Below, in pieces: positions 1 through 8,814 of a stretch of DNA of 64,000 nt; position 1 is the stretch's first letter, and each line of letters begins with the position of its first letter. Source of the DNA: JAGXTF01 sp044224315 (GTDB taxonomy: Bacteria > Bacteroidota > Bacteroidia > NS11-12g > UBA955); NCBI GenBank assembly GCA_044224315.1, contig JBGAKR010000003.1, positions 186,001 through 250,000 of the forward strand, in the 5' to 3' direction. The translations under genes and the position numbers were made by a program. The notes below the pieces were generated by a model. It saw only the letters and a program-made list of their open reading frames with translations. It was not told where the DNA came from and did not search any database.

Positions 1-1
1 G

Positions 2-676
2 GCCGGTTTGAGCACCCCACTGGTACTTTCAGTACACACCATTGTATCAACTGACTTTGCTACATCCATTGTACCAGGCTGGCATACTACCATTTTCCCG
101 CCTTACTTCGTGGCAGGTGCGATCTTCTCCGGTTTCGGAATGGTGGCCACTCTGCTGGTTGTAGCGCGCAAAGTAATGAACTACGAAAACTACATTACCA
201 TTGGCCACCTCGAAGCAATGACCAAAATCATTATGCTTACCGGTACCCTGGTAGGTATTGCATATTTAACAGAGTTCTTCATTGCCCAATACTCTATGGT
301 TGAGTACGAACAGTACGCGTTTAAAAACCGTGCTTTCGGTCCATACTGGTGGGCTTACTGGAGTATGATGTTCTGTAACCTTGTTTCACCACAGGTGTTC
401 TGGTTCAAATGGGCCCGCACTACACCCTGGTTCATCTTTATGATGAGTATTGTGGTAAACGTAGGTATGTGGTTCGAACGTTTCGTAATTATCGTAACCT
501 CACTGCATCGCGATTACCTGCCTTCCAGCTGGGTAATGTACGCCGGTTCTTTAACAGAAGTTGGTTTATTCCTGGGTACCTTCGGTATCTTCTTTACCTG
601 CTTCTTCCTGTTCGCTAAATTCCTGCCTGTGATAAACATGTCGGAAGTTAAATCCATCCTGCGTAACCGCGAATAA
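2..676 (+). CDS. actC: Alternative complex III membrane subunit ActC, C-terminal part (truncated by window edge)
   Basis: This is the last ~224 codons of an NrfD/polysulfide-reductase-type integral membrane subunit. The frame is open to the left edge, so an apparent TTG start at position 8 is only an internal codon. The visible part has about five hydrophobic helices and aromatic-rich loops (for example [14 protein letters not shown]). In alternative complex III, ActC is a quinol-interacting membrane subunit of quinol:cytochrome c/HiPIP oxidoreductase. The assignment rests on the hydrophobic NrfD-like pattern and on the order actC-actD-actE-actF directly downstream. The gap to actD is 18 nt, so they are probably co-transcribed. 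Family members are about 450-480 residues, so roughly half is missing. Confidence 0.9.
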   Translation, partial: AGLSTPLVLSVHTIVSTDFATSIVPGWHTTIFPPYFVAGAIFSGFGMVATLLVVARKVMNYENYITIGHLEAMTKIIMLTGTLVGIAYLTEFFIAQYSMVEYEQYAFKNRAFGPYWWAYWSMMFCNLVSPQVFWFKWARTTPWFIFMMSIVVNVGMWFERFVIIVTSLHRDYLPSSWVMYAGSLTEVGLFLGTFGIFFTCFFLFAKFLPVINMSEVKSILRNRE

Positions 677-694
677 TAATAGGAGATCACATCA

Positions 695-1261
695 ATGGGA
701 ATTATCGATAAAAACCTCAGCCTTCGCAACAGAAATACCCTTTTACTGGGTGTGTACGAAGATGAAGACAACCTGGTAGCCGCTACCACTGAACTGGCCC
801 ATGCCGGTGTACCTATTCAGGATGTTTATACCCCTTACCCTGTGCATGGTCTTGACCGCATCATTGGCGTGCGTCGCAGCTGGTTGTCAGTTGCAGCATT
901 CCTCTGTGGTCTTACCGGTTTCATTCTGGCCTATAGCATGATTTACTACATGTATGTGCACGATTGGCCAATGAACATTGGTAACAAACCAGAAAGACTT
1001 ACCCCTAGCTGGGTGCCGATTTTGTTTGAAGGAACTGTATTGTGCACTGCATTTGGTATGGCTTTCTTCTTCTTCTTCCGCAGCCGCATGGTGCACGGAA
1101 TTAAACCCGAATTATTAGACATACGCCAAACTGATGACCTGATGATTATATGCATCGAGTCTGGCGACAATGTAGATACCAACAAAGTGTTTGAAATAAT
1201 GAAAAGAAACGGTGCTACCGAATTGCGCCAGCGCACAGGAGGCGTTCAAACCGTAATATGA
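695..1261 (+). CDS. actD: Alternative complex III subunit ActD (DUF3341)
   Basis: A 188-residue protein of the DUF3341/ActD family, a membrane-anchored subunit of alternative complex III. The N-terminal ~55 residues are a soluble alpha/beta segment (LLLGVYEDEDNLVAATTEL). Two transmembrane helices follow at about 65-90 and 108-128, then a cytoplasmic tail. The start is supported by an AGGAG motif about 9 nt upstream, one of the few clear Shine-Dalgarno-like sites in this window. The TGA stop overlaps the actE start in ATGA, indicating translational coupling. The family call is made by sequence pattern and operon position. Confidence 0.9.
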   Translation: MGIIDKNLSLRNRNTLLLGVYEDEDNLVAATTELAHAGVPIQDVYTPYPVHGLDRIIGVRRSWLSVAAFLCGLTGFILAYSMIYYMYVHDWPMNIGNKPERLTPSWVPILFEGTVLCTAFGMAFFFFFRSRMVHGIKPELLDIRQTDDLMIICIESGDNVDTNKVFEIMKRNGATELRQRTGGVQTVI

Positions 1262-1917
1262 ATACAAAATTCATGAACAATTCTGCTTATAGCATTTTAG
1301 GAGCTGTGGCATTTTCAGTAGTATTATTTGCCTGCAACAGCCGTGGCAATAATCCAGGGGTTGAATATGCGCCCGATATGTACTACTCAAAAGGGTACGA
1401 GCCTTACAACCAGGCCGATAGCAATGTAATCAATCCCTATGGCATGAATATGCGCGAACCGGTAAAAGGTTCAGTAGCCATTGGTAAAGAAGACTACTAC
1501 TATCCTTACGAAAATACTGGAGAAGGCTACGAAGCTTCTAAAGCTTATACATTCCCGGCAAATTTTGAGGATAAAGACGGACGTGGTAAATACCTTTATG
1601 GCATTTATTGCACACCTTGCCACGGTCTTACCGGAAAAAATGAGGGCGAAATCTTCAAAAACGGCCGTTTGGGTAAACCTGTTTGGCCCAATTATCAGGA
1701 TCCTTACATCCAAAACCTGCCTGTAGGTCAGATTTACCATACCCTTACCTATGGTAAAAACAACATGGGAAGCCATGCCTACGCCCTTGCACCTATGGAT
1801 CGCTGGAGAGTGATTAAATATGTAAAAGAACTGGCCGGTGTGAGTGTAAACACCAAAGCAGGTGCCGACACCACCGCCAAAACCGAAACTGTAGTTAAAC
1901 CCGCAAGCACAAAATAA
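1258..1917 (+). CDS. actE: Alternative complex III monoheme cytochrome c subunit ActE
   Basis: A 219-residue lipoprotein cytochrome c. The signal peptide ends in a lipobox (VLFAC, Cys26), so the mature protein should be anchored on the outer face of the inner membrane. A single heme c motif CTPCH lies at residues 118-122, and a Met in the segment SHAYALAPMDRW is a good sixth-ligand candidate. The C-terminal ~25 residues are Ala/Thr/Lys-rich and probably disordered. In alternative complex III, ActE takes electrons from the ActA/ActB hemes and FeS clusters and passes them to an acceptor. It overlaps actD by 4 nt and is followed by actF after 3 nt. Confidence 0.92.
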   Translation: MNTKFMNNSAYSILGAVAFSVVLFACNSRGNNPGVEYAPDMYYSKGYEPYNQADSNVINPYGMNMREPVKGSVAIGKEDYYYPYENTGEGYEASKAYTFPANFEDKDGRGKYLYGIYCTPCHGLTGKNEGEIFKNGRLGKPVWPNYQDPYIQNLPVGQIYHTLTYGKNNMGSHAYALAPMDRWRVIKYVKELAGVSVNTKAGADTTAKTETVVKPASTK

Positions 1918-1920
1918 GAA

Positions 1921-3342
1921 ATGGCACACGGACATCATATCGAAATCGTACAGGAACAATTCCAAATTCCAGCAAAAGCCAAAACCTTTGCCATTGTTGT
2001 GATTGTATTGGGCTTAATTCTGGCCGCTGCCGGATTGGCCACTATGGATAAATCTTCGGCCGGCGGACATCACGAAGCTACCAAAACAGAAGCTACACAC
2101 GAGAAAAAAGCAGAAGGTTCACACGAAGCCACTGCCGAAGCCAGTGTTACTGCCCACGAAGGCCACGAAGCCGCGGAAGAAGGCAATGTAATGACTGAAA
2201 AATATGGCCCACGTATGGAACTGAAAAGCCAAAACAAGCCATGGACCCTTCGCATCTGGACCTCAGTAATGATGGCAGCTTATTACCTGCTGCTCATTTC
2301 ACTGGCCGCATTATTCTTTGTTGCCGTTCAATACATAGCCAATGCAGGCTGGAGTGCTGCTATCAAGCGCGTTCCCGAAGCCATCGGTACCTTTATACCG
2401 GTGCCTTTTATACTGGTATTGCTGGTTATACTCGTTGCTAAAAATGATATTTACCACTGGGTACACTACGAACACCTGCACCTGAGTAAAGGTCAGCCAG
2501 GTTTCGACCGCGCCCTTGACGGTAAATCATGGTTCCTTAACTCTAAAATGTTGCTGCTTTTCCCAACCGCCCTGGTTGTTATCTGGGTACTGATTGGAAT
2601 GAAGTTGCGCAAACTTTCAGTCCAGGAGGATACAGCTGAAAAAGGCAATACATATTTCTTCAAAAAATCCATCCGCTGGAGTGCTGGTTTTGCCGTTCTT
2701 TATGGCTTTACCCTCTCTGTTGTAGCTTGGTTGTTTATTATGAGTATTGATGCCCACTGGTACAGTACAATTTTTGGAGTATACAACTTTGCAACCGGCT
2801 GGGTTTCTGCACTTACCGTAATTTGTTTGTTTGTTGTTTACCTGAAACAAAAAGGCTACCTGAAAATTGTAACCGATGAGCATGTGCATGACTTAGGTAA
2901 ATTCATGTTTGCATTCTCTATTTTCTGGGCCTATATCTGGATTTCACAGTATTTGCTCATCTGGTATGCACACATTCCAGAAGAAATGGCTTACTACCAA
3001 ATCCGTTATGAAAACTACAAGCCCTATTTCCTTGTAAATCTGGTGCTCAACTTCTTTACCCCATTCCTGTTTTTGATGATGCGCAACGCAAAGCGCAGTC
3101 CTAAACTGTTATACCTGATTGGTGCATTGATGCTGATTGGCCACTATAATGATATTTGGTTAATGATAACCCCAGGTGTTTATGGCACAGGTATGAACAT
3201 TGGTATGCTTGAAATCGGCACCATGTTATTCCTGGCAGGTGTGTTTGTTTATTGGGTACTTACTTCCCTTACCAAACGCGGTCTGATTGCCGTAAACCAT
3301 CCTTACATTGAAGAATCTGCACACCACGATGTTGGCGTGTAA
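1921..3342 (+). CDS. actF: Alternative complex III membrane subunit ActF
   Basis: A 473-residue polytopic membrane protein with about ten hydrophobic helices, assigned as ActF, the second NrfD-like quinone-binding subunit. TM1 is at about residues 20-42. A low-complexity insert of ~45 residues rich in His, Glu, Ala and Thr follows (residues ~50-95, with motifs such as GGHHEATK, THEKKAEG, HEGHEAAEEG). The catalytic membrane bundle resumes at about residue 110. The segment FAFSIFWAYIWISQY is typical of this family. It closes the operon and is followed by a strong terminator. No cytochrome oxidase genes follow, although they commonly do in relatives. Confidence 0.9.
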   Translation: MAHGHHIEIVQEQFQIPAKAKTFAIVVIVLGLILAAAGLATMDKSSAGGHHEATKTEATHEKKAEGSHEATAEASVTAHEGHEAAEEGNVMTEKYGPRMELKSQNKPWTLRIWTSVMMAAYYLLLISLAALFFVAVQYIANAGWSAAIKRVPEAIGTFIPVPFILVLLVILVAKNDIYHWVHYEHLHLSKGQPGFDRALDGKSWFLNSKMLLLFPTALVVIWVLIGMKLRKLSVQEDTAEKGNTYFFKKSIRWSAGFAVLYGFTLSVVAWLFIMSIDAHWYSTIFGVYNFATGWVSALTVICLFVVYLKQKGYLKIVTDEHVHDLGKFMFAFSIFWAYIWISQYLLIWYAHIPEEMAYYQIRYENYKPYFLVNLVLNFFTPFLFLMMRNAKRSPKLLYLIGALMLIGHYNDIWLMITPGVYGTGMNIGMLEIGTMLFLAGVFVYWVLTSLTKRGLIAVNHPYIEESAHHDVGV

Positions 3343-3364
3343 GATCCCATATAGAAACAACTAC

Positions 3365-3393
3365 AAAAAAGCCGCTTTTAGCGGCTTTTTTGT
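3365..3393 (+). terminator. Rho-independent terminator after actF
   Basis: The hairpin AGCCGC-TTTTA-GCGGCT is preceded by an A-run and followed by a T-run. It lies 23 nt after the actF stop and ends the act operon. Confidence 0.9.
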
Positions 3394-3465
3394 TTAATAT
3401 GCTACAGGAATTGAATATTTTAAATTTTGTATACTTAAACCTTTTCTATAATTTAGTAACATCCT

Positions 3466-3837
3466 ATGCTGGAAGATACAAATCAAAATTTAGGACCCGC
3501 CATTGAAAGATATTTATTGCAAATGCCCGAAGAAAAAATGGGCCTGGCCTGCATGGTGCGCGATATTTTTATAGATATTCCAGATATTACCGAGTCTATT
3601 AAATGGAATAATTGGACCTTTAGTATGGGAAAAAAGGACATTGCTTTTATTTACTATTACAAACAATTGCCCTACATAAACCTGGGCTTTTTTAATGCAG
3701 TGGCCTTGACGGATAAGGATAAATTATTCGAAGGAACAGGGGCAAAAATGCGACATATTAAAATTTACTCTGAATCTAATATCCCTGTAAACCAAATCCG
3801 CCTCTGGATTGAAGAATCAATTCAATTGGGCAAATAA
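3466..3837 (+). CDS. DUF1801 / YdhG-like domain protein
   Basis: A 123-residue cytosolic protein with the DUF1801 (YdhG/YjbR-like fold) pattern: an N-terminal helix, then a conserved Trp region (SIKWNNWTFSMG), a hydrophobic strand pair (IAFIYYYKQLPYINLGFF) and the C-terminal segment MRHIKIYS. The family is small, widespread and of unknown biochemical role. There is no signal peptide. A near-consensus box TAATTTAG at 3449-3456 sits 9 nt before the ATG, matching the short-leader promoter layout seen elsewhere here. It stands alone between a terminator and a convergent gene that ends 2 nt away. Confidence 0.75.
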   Translation: MLEDTNQNLGPAIERYLLQMPEEKMGLACMVRDIFIDIPDITESIKWNNWTFSMGKKDIAFIYYYKQLPYINLGFFNAVALTDKDKLFEGTGAKMRHIKIYSESNIPVNQIRLWIEESIQLGK

Positions 3838-3839
3838 AA

Positions 3840-5246
3840 TTAGTGTAGTATCTGCACTTTTTGTACTACTTCGGCATCTTGGGTTTTAATGACCAAATGA
3901 TAAATACCCTCTGACAATTGGGTAATACCTATTTCTCTTTGGTTTTGACCTGTTGCCACGGTTTTACCCAATATATTTACCAGGCTCCAATTAAAACACA
4001 TCTGCGATGTTTGTATATACAAATATTCGGATGCAGGTATTGGATATACCTCGAAAATGGGCTGCAGTTGGGGTGAATTATAATCCAAAGTGGGGTCTAC
4101 CCAACATGTATCCACACCTATAGTGTCGCTGCTTATGCACCCAATACTATCTGTGACCCTTACATAAATGGTATCGGCTTTGCGCAGCCAAAAATGGGAT
4201 GCGGTGCTACTGTCGTGCCATAAATAGTGTAGCATTTTGGGCGGACCTTCAATTTTTAATGAATCGTTTCGCTTAAGGCAAGAGTCGGTAACTAATTTAA
4301 AAACCGGTGGATTGTAGATCTTTACTTTCGATGAAAAAGTATCGCTGCAAATAGTTTCTTCACCATCAATGGAGGTGTAAATAATCTCTTTAAATACATA
4401 CTCACCAGCGGTATCAAAACTTTGAATAACCTTAGATGTTGTAAATACTTTTCCATCGGGGGTAAACCATTTGCGGGTATAACTGGCCCGTGAAACCAGA
4501 TCGAAATTAATGGTATCCTTAATAATTACCGGGGTTCGGATACAAGCCGAACTCTGGGCCATAATACGTCCATTGATTACTCCTGGGATAATAAAAGCTA
4601 CAGTGGATGTATATTGGTTGGCACAACTCATGTCGGGCAATACCTTAACTACCGCCGTAACATAACCCGATTCTAAAAACTTGTATTTAAAAACCGAGTC
4701 ACCCAAATACATGGTATCATCCACATACCATTCGTACCCCGTTACTTTAAACGGGGTTTGGGGAATGGCGGTTAAAATAGTTTGGTTGCGATTGCGGCAG
4801 GCATTTAAAACTTCGGTTTTGGCTGATAGTTTCATGGTGTAGGTGCGCACCGTGTCGGCTGGCGCATTATCGGTAAAGAAGTAAAAAGGAGGAGCATTGA
4901 TGGCATAAACCTGAAAAACATAACTGCTATCTTCAAACATGCCATAAACATTTACCTGGCTATCTGAGCCTACATATACACAATAGTTTTCATCGCCAAA
5001 TCCCAGTGAAGTGCCATTCCCGTAGCGGGTACTGGGGAAAATCATCTGGCTGTCTATCGGGTCAATTTTGGGCCTCCAAGCAGGTCTGCAGGTAACCAGG
5101 CAAAACTCACCATTACCCGGGCTCCAGGCAATGCGTATGCTGTTGCATCGCTTTTCTATCACATGCACATTACTGGCCTGTTGGGTAGGCTTGCCTGCTT
5201 TCAGCGGAAAGGCCGAAGCGAAGAGTATGAGTAGCCAAAGTCGCAT
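3840..5246 (-). CDS. Secreted protein with FN3/PKD-like regions and a T9SS type A sorting domain
   Basis: A 468-residue protein beginning with a signal peptide (MRLWLLILFASAFPLKAG). I chose the ATG at 5246 because it begins directly with this signal sequence; an in-frame ATG 14 codons further upstream adds an unlikely extension. The body has an FN3-like beta-sandwich with CNSIRIAWSPG near residues 30-45, PKD-like repeats, many Cys and Asp/Thr-rich strands. The last ~80 residues (QPIFEVYPIPASEYLYI to VVQKVQILH) form a type A C-terminal sorting domain. The protein is therefore predicted to cross the outer membrane by type IX secretion. No catalytic motif was recognised. Confidence 0.82.
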   Translation of the reverse strand: MRLWLLILFASAFPLKAGKPTQQASNVHVIEKRCNSIRIAWSPGNGEFCLVTCRPAWRPKIDPIDSQMIFPSTRYGNGTSLGFGDENYCVYVGSDSQVNVYGMFEDSSYVFQVYAINAPPFYFFTDNAPADTVRTYTMKLSAKTEVLNACRNRNQTILTAIPQTPFKVTGYEWYVDDTMYLGDSVFKYKFLESGYVTAVVKVLPDMSCANQYTSTVAFIIPGVINGRIMAQSSACIRTPVIIKDTINFDLVSRASYTRKWFTPDGKVFTTSKVIQSFDTAGEYVFKEIIYTSIDGEETICSDTFSSKVKIYNPPVFKLVTDSCLKRNDSLKIEGPPKMLHYLWHDSSTASHFWLRKADTIYVRVTDSIGCISSDTIGVDTCWVDPTLDYNSPQLQPIFEVYPIPASEYLYIQTSQMCFNWSLVNILGKTVATGQNQREIGITQLSEGIYHLVIKTQDAEVVQKVQILH

Positions 5247-5518
5247 GTAGGGATAAAGAATTCCGAAAGTACGGTTATTGACTGGCATTTACAGAAAATA
5301 TTCCGTCGATTGACCAAATTTTGACATTCAACGTGTCTCCCTAATTACTGGTATTATTCTATTTAATAGAGAATTTTTCTGTGGATTTTAAATTAAATAA
5401 AACAGTCAAATCGAATAGATTTTTTGGGTTTATCCACAGCATTTTATATAGCTTAATTGCGGCCCTAATTAGCTTTCAGGCCTTAAATACGATTTAAAAA
5501 ATGTAATTTTGCAACTTT
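5247..5518. other. AT-rich intergenic region upstream of valS with one exact DnaA-box 9-mer
   Basis: This divergent spacer of 272 nt is strongly AT-rich between about 5340 and 5460. It contains TTATCCACA at 5430-5438, identical to the E. coli DnaA box, and an inverted imperfect partner TGTGGATTT at 5380-5388. Two boxes are too few to call an origin. The right end holds the valS promoter box. Confidence 0.4.
5504..5511 (+). promoter_or_regulatory. Bacteroidota -7 box TAATTTTG of valS
   Basis: Exact match to TAnnTTTG. Seven nt separate it from the valS ATG, so the predicted 5' leader is only about 4 nt. There is no obvious -33 TTTG. Confidence 0.7.
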
Positions 5519-8134
5519 ATGGATATTGCCCCTAAATACGACCCTAGCAGCATTGAAGACAAATGGTATGCGCATTGGATGGAGAAAGGCTACTTTCATT
5601 CCGAACCGGATGAACGTGAGCCCTATTGTGTTGTAATTCCTCCACCAAACGTCACCGGGGTGCTGCATATGGGGCATATGCTTAATAATACCATTCAGGA
5701 TGTATTGGTGCGCCGCGCCCGAATGTTGGGAAAAAATGCACTGTGGGTGCCTGGAACCGACCATGCAAGCATTGCTACCGAAGCTAAGGTGGTAAACATG
5801 CTGGCGGAAAAAGGCATTCAGAAAAAGGACATCAGCCGGGATGAATTTCTGGGCTATGCCTGGGAGTGGACCCATAAATATGGTGGAATTATTCTGGAAC
5901 AGCTGAAAAAACTGGGCGCATCCTGCGATTGGGACCGCACCCGTTTTACCATGGAGCCCGATTTGTACAATGCCGTTATTGACGTATTTATTGATTTGTA
6001 CAAAAAAGACCTGATTTACCGCGGAACCCGCATGGTAAACTGGGACCCTCAGGGTAAAACCACATTAAGCGATGAAGAGGTTATTTTCAAAGAAGTACAG
6101 GATAAACTCTATTATGTAAAATATAGAGTAGAAGGCAGCGATACCGAATTTGTGGCTGTAGCTACTGCAAGGCCCGAAACCATAGCAGGTGATGTGGCTG
6201 TATGCGTAAATCCAGCCGATGAGCGCTACAAGCACCTGGTTGGTAAAAATGTAATTGTTCCCCTTATTAACAGGGTAGTACCAGTAATTACCGACGATTA
6301 TATCGATATTGAATTCGGAACGGGTGTATTAAAAGTAACTCCTGCCCACGATATTCATGACTATGAAATAGGCCTTAAATACAATTTGCCGGTTTATGAT
6401 ACGTTGAATGAAGATGGAACAATATCAGAAGCAGGTTTGCTGTATATTGGTATGGATCGTTTTGAGGCGCGCAAAAGCTGGATTAACGATTTGGAAAAAG
6501 AAGGATTGCTGATTAAGACCGAAGACTATGTGCACAATGTAGGCTTTAGTGAACGCACCAATGCCGTAGTGGAGCCTCGCATAAGCACCCAATGGTTTGT
6601 AAGCATGCAAAAGTTTATGCAGAAAAACCCCGAAGTGCTTGAAAATGTAATGAATGATACCATTCAGTTTCATCCGGCCAAATTTAAAAATACTTACAAC
6701 CACTGGATATCAAATATCAAAGACTGGAACATTAGCCGGCAGTTGTGGTGGGGACAGCAAATACCTGCCTGGTATGCACCTGATGGCAGTTTTGAGGTTG
6801 CTAAAAATGCCGCAGAAGCTGCTGCACAATTTGCAACCAAAGGTGTATCGGTTAGTGCCGATGAACTAAAGCAGGATGAGGATGTATTAGATACCTGGTT
6901 TAGCAGTTGGCTTTGGCCCATTAGCGTGTTTAATGGAATAGAGCAGCCCGATAATGCAGACATAAAATACTATTATCCAACCAATGATCTGGTAACGGGT
7001 CCGGATATAATTTTCTTTTGGGTAGCCCGAATGATTATGGCCGGGTATGAATACCGCCAGGAAATACCTTTTAAAAATGTGTATTTTACAGGTATTGTGC
7101 GCGATAAACAACGCCGCAAAATGAGTAAAAGTTTGGGCAATAGCCCCGAACCTATGGACCTTATTGCAAAATACGGTGCCGATGCTGTGCGTATGGGAAT
7201 ATTGCTTTCATCGCCTGCAGGCAATGATATTTTGTACGATGAGGCGCAACTGGAACAAGGAAGGAATTTTTGCAATAAATTGTGGAATGCATACCGTTTG
7301 GTGAGTGGCTGGAATGTAGATGAAACGCAAGCCCAGCGCGCAAATGAAACCCAAGCCATTCGTTGGTTTGAAACCCGTTTCAATGCGGGTACCCAATCAA
7401 TTTATGCCAAGTTTGAAGAGTTTAAACTGAATGAAGCCCTTATGGAAATTTACAAACTCATTTGGGACGATTTCTGCGGTATTTACCTGGAAGGAGTAAA
7501 ACCACCCTATGGTGAGGCTGCAAACCCACAAACTGTAAAAACTACATCTCAGTTTTTCGATGGGCTGCTGAGGCTGCTTCATCCGTTTATGCCTTTTATT
7601 ACGGAAGAGTTGCACCATGCACTGTATCAGGGTAAGCCTGAAAAACCTTGTATGCTTAGCGATTATCCGCAATTTGCCGCACAAGCGCCGCTTTCAGAAG
7701 AACCATTGCAGGCAGTAACCGAAATTCGGAACATTCGCAATGCGCGAAATATTGCACCTAAGGAAAAGCTTGAAGTGGTTATTAATACAGCTGCAGGGGC
7801 GTTTAAAGATAATCTGGCGCTGATTGAAAAGCTAGCCAATTGCTCGGTAAACCTAAATGCAGAAGTGCCTGCTGGTAGTATATCTGCCCTGGCAGGAACA
7901 GCCGAGGTTTTTGTAATTTTACCCCAGCAGGATGTAGATCCTGAACAGGAAAAAATGCGTATTAATGAAGAAATTAACTATCTGCAAGGTTTCTTAAAAT
8001 CAGTTGAGGCTAAATTGGGCAACGAAAGATTTGTAGCCAATGCCAAACCAGAAGTGGTAGATAAAGAGAAACAAAAAAAAGCCGATGCCGAGCAGAAAAT
8101 TGCCAATCTTCAACGTCAATTGTTGGCATTGTAA
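5519..8134 (+). CDS. valS: Valine--tRNA ligase
   Basis: An 871-residue class I aminoacyl-tRNA synthetase that charges tRNA-Val with valine in the cytosol. The HIGH motif appears as HMGH at residues 50-53 (GVLHMGHMLNNTIQD), preceded by the typical PPPNVTG. KMSKS is at 534-538 (RRKMSKSLGNSPEP). The CP1 editing domain lies between (about 190-350), with VATARPETIAGDVAV as its threonine-rich editing signature. An anticodon-binding helical domain spans about 600-780. The Lys/Glu-rich C-terminus (about 805-871) is the tRNA-contacting coiled coil. Length and motifs are normal for ValS. No T-box leader is possible because the promoter box is 7 nt from the ATG. Confidence 0.98.
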   Translation: MDIAPKYDPSSIEDKWYAHWMEKGYFHSEPDEREPYCVVIPPPNVTGVLHMGHMLNNTIQDVLVRRARMLGKNALWVPGTDHASIATEAKVVNMLAEKGIQKKDISRDEFLGYAWEWTHKYGGIILEQLKKLGASCDWDRTRFTMEPDLYNAVIDVFIDLYKKDLIYRGTRMVNWDPQGKTTLSDEEVIFKEVQDKLYYVKYRVEGSDTEFVAVATARPETIAGDVAVCVNPADERYKHLVGKNVIVPLINRVVPVITDDYIDIEFGTGVLKVTPAHDIHDYEIGLKYNLPVYDTLNEDGTISEAGLLYIGMDRFEARKSWINDLEKEGLLIKTEDYVHNVGFSERTNAVVEPRISTQWFVSMQKFMQKNPEVLENVMNDTIQFHPAKFKNTYNHWISNIKDWNISRQLWWGQQIPAWYAPDGSFEVAKNAAEAAAQFATKGVSVSADELKQDEDVLDTWFSSWLWPISVFNGIEQPDNADIKYYYPTNDLVTGPDIIFFWVARMIMAGYEYRQEIPFKNVYFTGIVRDKQRRKMSKSLGNSPEPMDLIAKYGADAVRMGILLSSPAGNDILYDEAQLEQGRNFCNKLWNAYRLVSGWNVDETQAQRANETQAIRWFETRFNAGTQSIYAKFEEFKLNEALMEIYKLIWDDFCGIYLEGVKPPYGEAANPQTVKTTSQFFDGLLRLLHPFMPFITEELHHALYQGKPEKPCMLSDYPQFAAQAPLSEEPLQAVTEIRNIRNARNIAPKEKLEVVINTAAGAFKDNLALIEKLANCSVNLNAEVPAGSISALAGTAEVFVILPQQDVDPEQEKMRINEEINYLQGFLKSVEAKLGNERFVANAKPEVVDKEKQKKADAEQKIANLQRQLLAL

Positions 8135-8154
8135 TAGAATACCATACCCAAAAT

Positions 8155-8182
8155 AAAAAATCCCTTTTCAGGGATTTTTTTT
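8155..8182 (+). terminator. Rho-independent terminator after valS
   Basis: The inverted repeat AAAATCCCT-TTTC-AGGGATTTT is flanked by A- and T-runs 20 nt after the valS stop. It is symmetrical enough to serve the convergent gene ending at 8222 as well. Confidence 0.88.
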
Positions 8183-8221
8183 GTCCCAAACCCAGGGACA
8201 ATATGAAATACCGGAATAGAG

Positions 8222-8734
8222 TTATTTTAAACGGATAACAGGATTGATGAAATACTCGTTTTGATTGGTGGTGTTAATGGAGGAGGGGACATCGAAAGTG
8301 AATGTAACCTTCACATTATCGGACTGCAGAATGCGTTTTACTTGCAGGGTAACGGCATTGTTCTCCAAATTGGGATTAACACCGGCAGGATAGCATTTTG
8401 CCGATTTTACCACAGAGTTTCTGGTACCTAAAATGAAGCGCACCTCTCTGATTTCAGCCATAGGAATATTGCCTGTGGCCAAAATGGTGTCGCGACCCGA
8501 TGCTATTCGGTTTAAATTCAAGGTATTTTGGGTGGTTTTAAGAAAAAACCATCCTGTATTGTCTTTGGTGGTTTTCACCCACACTTCTTTAATGTCAACA
8601 TTTACAGCTTCGTATGCAGCTGAGGGTGTTGCTGTGAGGTAAACTTGTAGGTTTGTGTTTTTAGGTTTGCTGCAACTAAAAAGGAAACTTAGCAAACTAA
8701 AACCCACCACTGCCATGGTAAGTTGTTTTTTCAT
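8222..8734 (-). CDS. DUF4382 domain lipoprotein
   Basis: A 170-residue lipoprotein. The ATG at 8734 begins the signal peptide MKKQLTMAVVGFSLLSF, which ends in a lipobox with Cys (LFSCSK). I preferred it to an upstream in-frame ATG that would add 25 non-signal residues. The rest matches the DUF4382 pattern of a beta-sandwich with AAYEAVNVDIKEVWVKT near the start and repeated strands such as ITLQV/VTFTFDVPSSI. DUF4382 proteins are envelope lipoproteins of unknown function. The gene starts 81 nt after the haloperoxidase-like gene on the same strand. The near-consensus box GAATTTTG 15 nt upstream may give it its own promoter. Confidence 0.75.
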   Translation of the reverse strand: MKKQLTMAVVGFSLLSFLFSCSKPKNTNLQVYLTATPSAAYEAVNVDIKEVWVKTTKDNTGWFFLKTTQNTLNLNRIASGRDTILATGNIPMAEIREVRFILGTRNSVVKSAKCYPAGVNPNLENNAVTLQVKRILQSDNVKVTFTFDVPSSINTTNQNEYFINPVIRLK

Positions 8735-8814
8735 GATGCTCCGTAATACAAAATTCGGATATTCTGGACATATTTCCAAGTTTTTCCCCAAAAAAATGGG
8801 GTTATCCACAAAAA

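Noticed and set aside
1471..1965. 164-codon minus-strand open frame across actE and the actF start
   Set aside because: It lies opposite a heme-binding cytochrome gene with an intact CxxCH and operon overlaps.
5247..5518. Replication origin next to valS
   Set aside because: Only one exact DnaA box and one poor one are present, no DnaA or DnaN gene is nearby, and exact 9-mers of this kind occur by chance.
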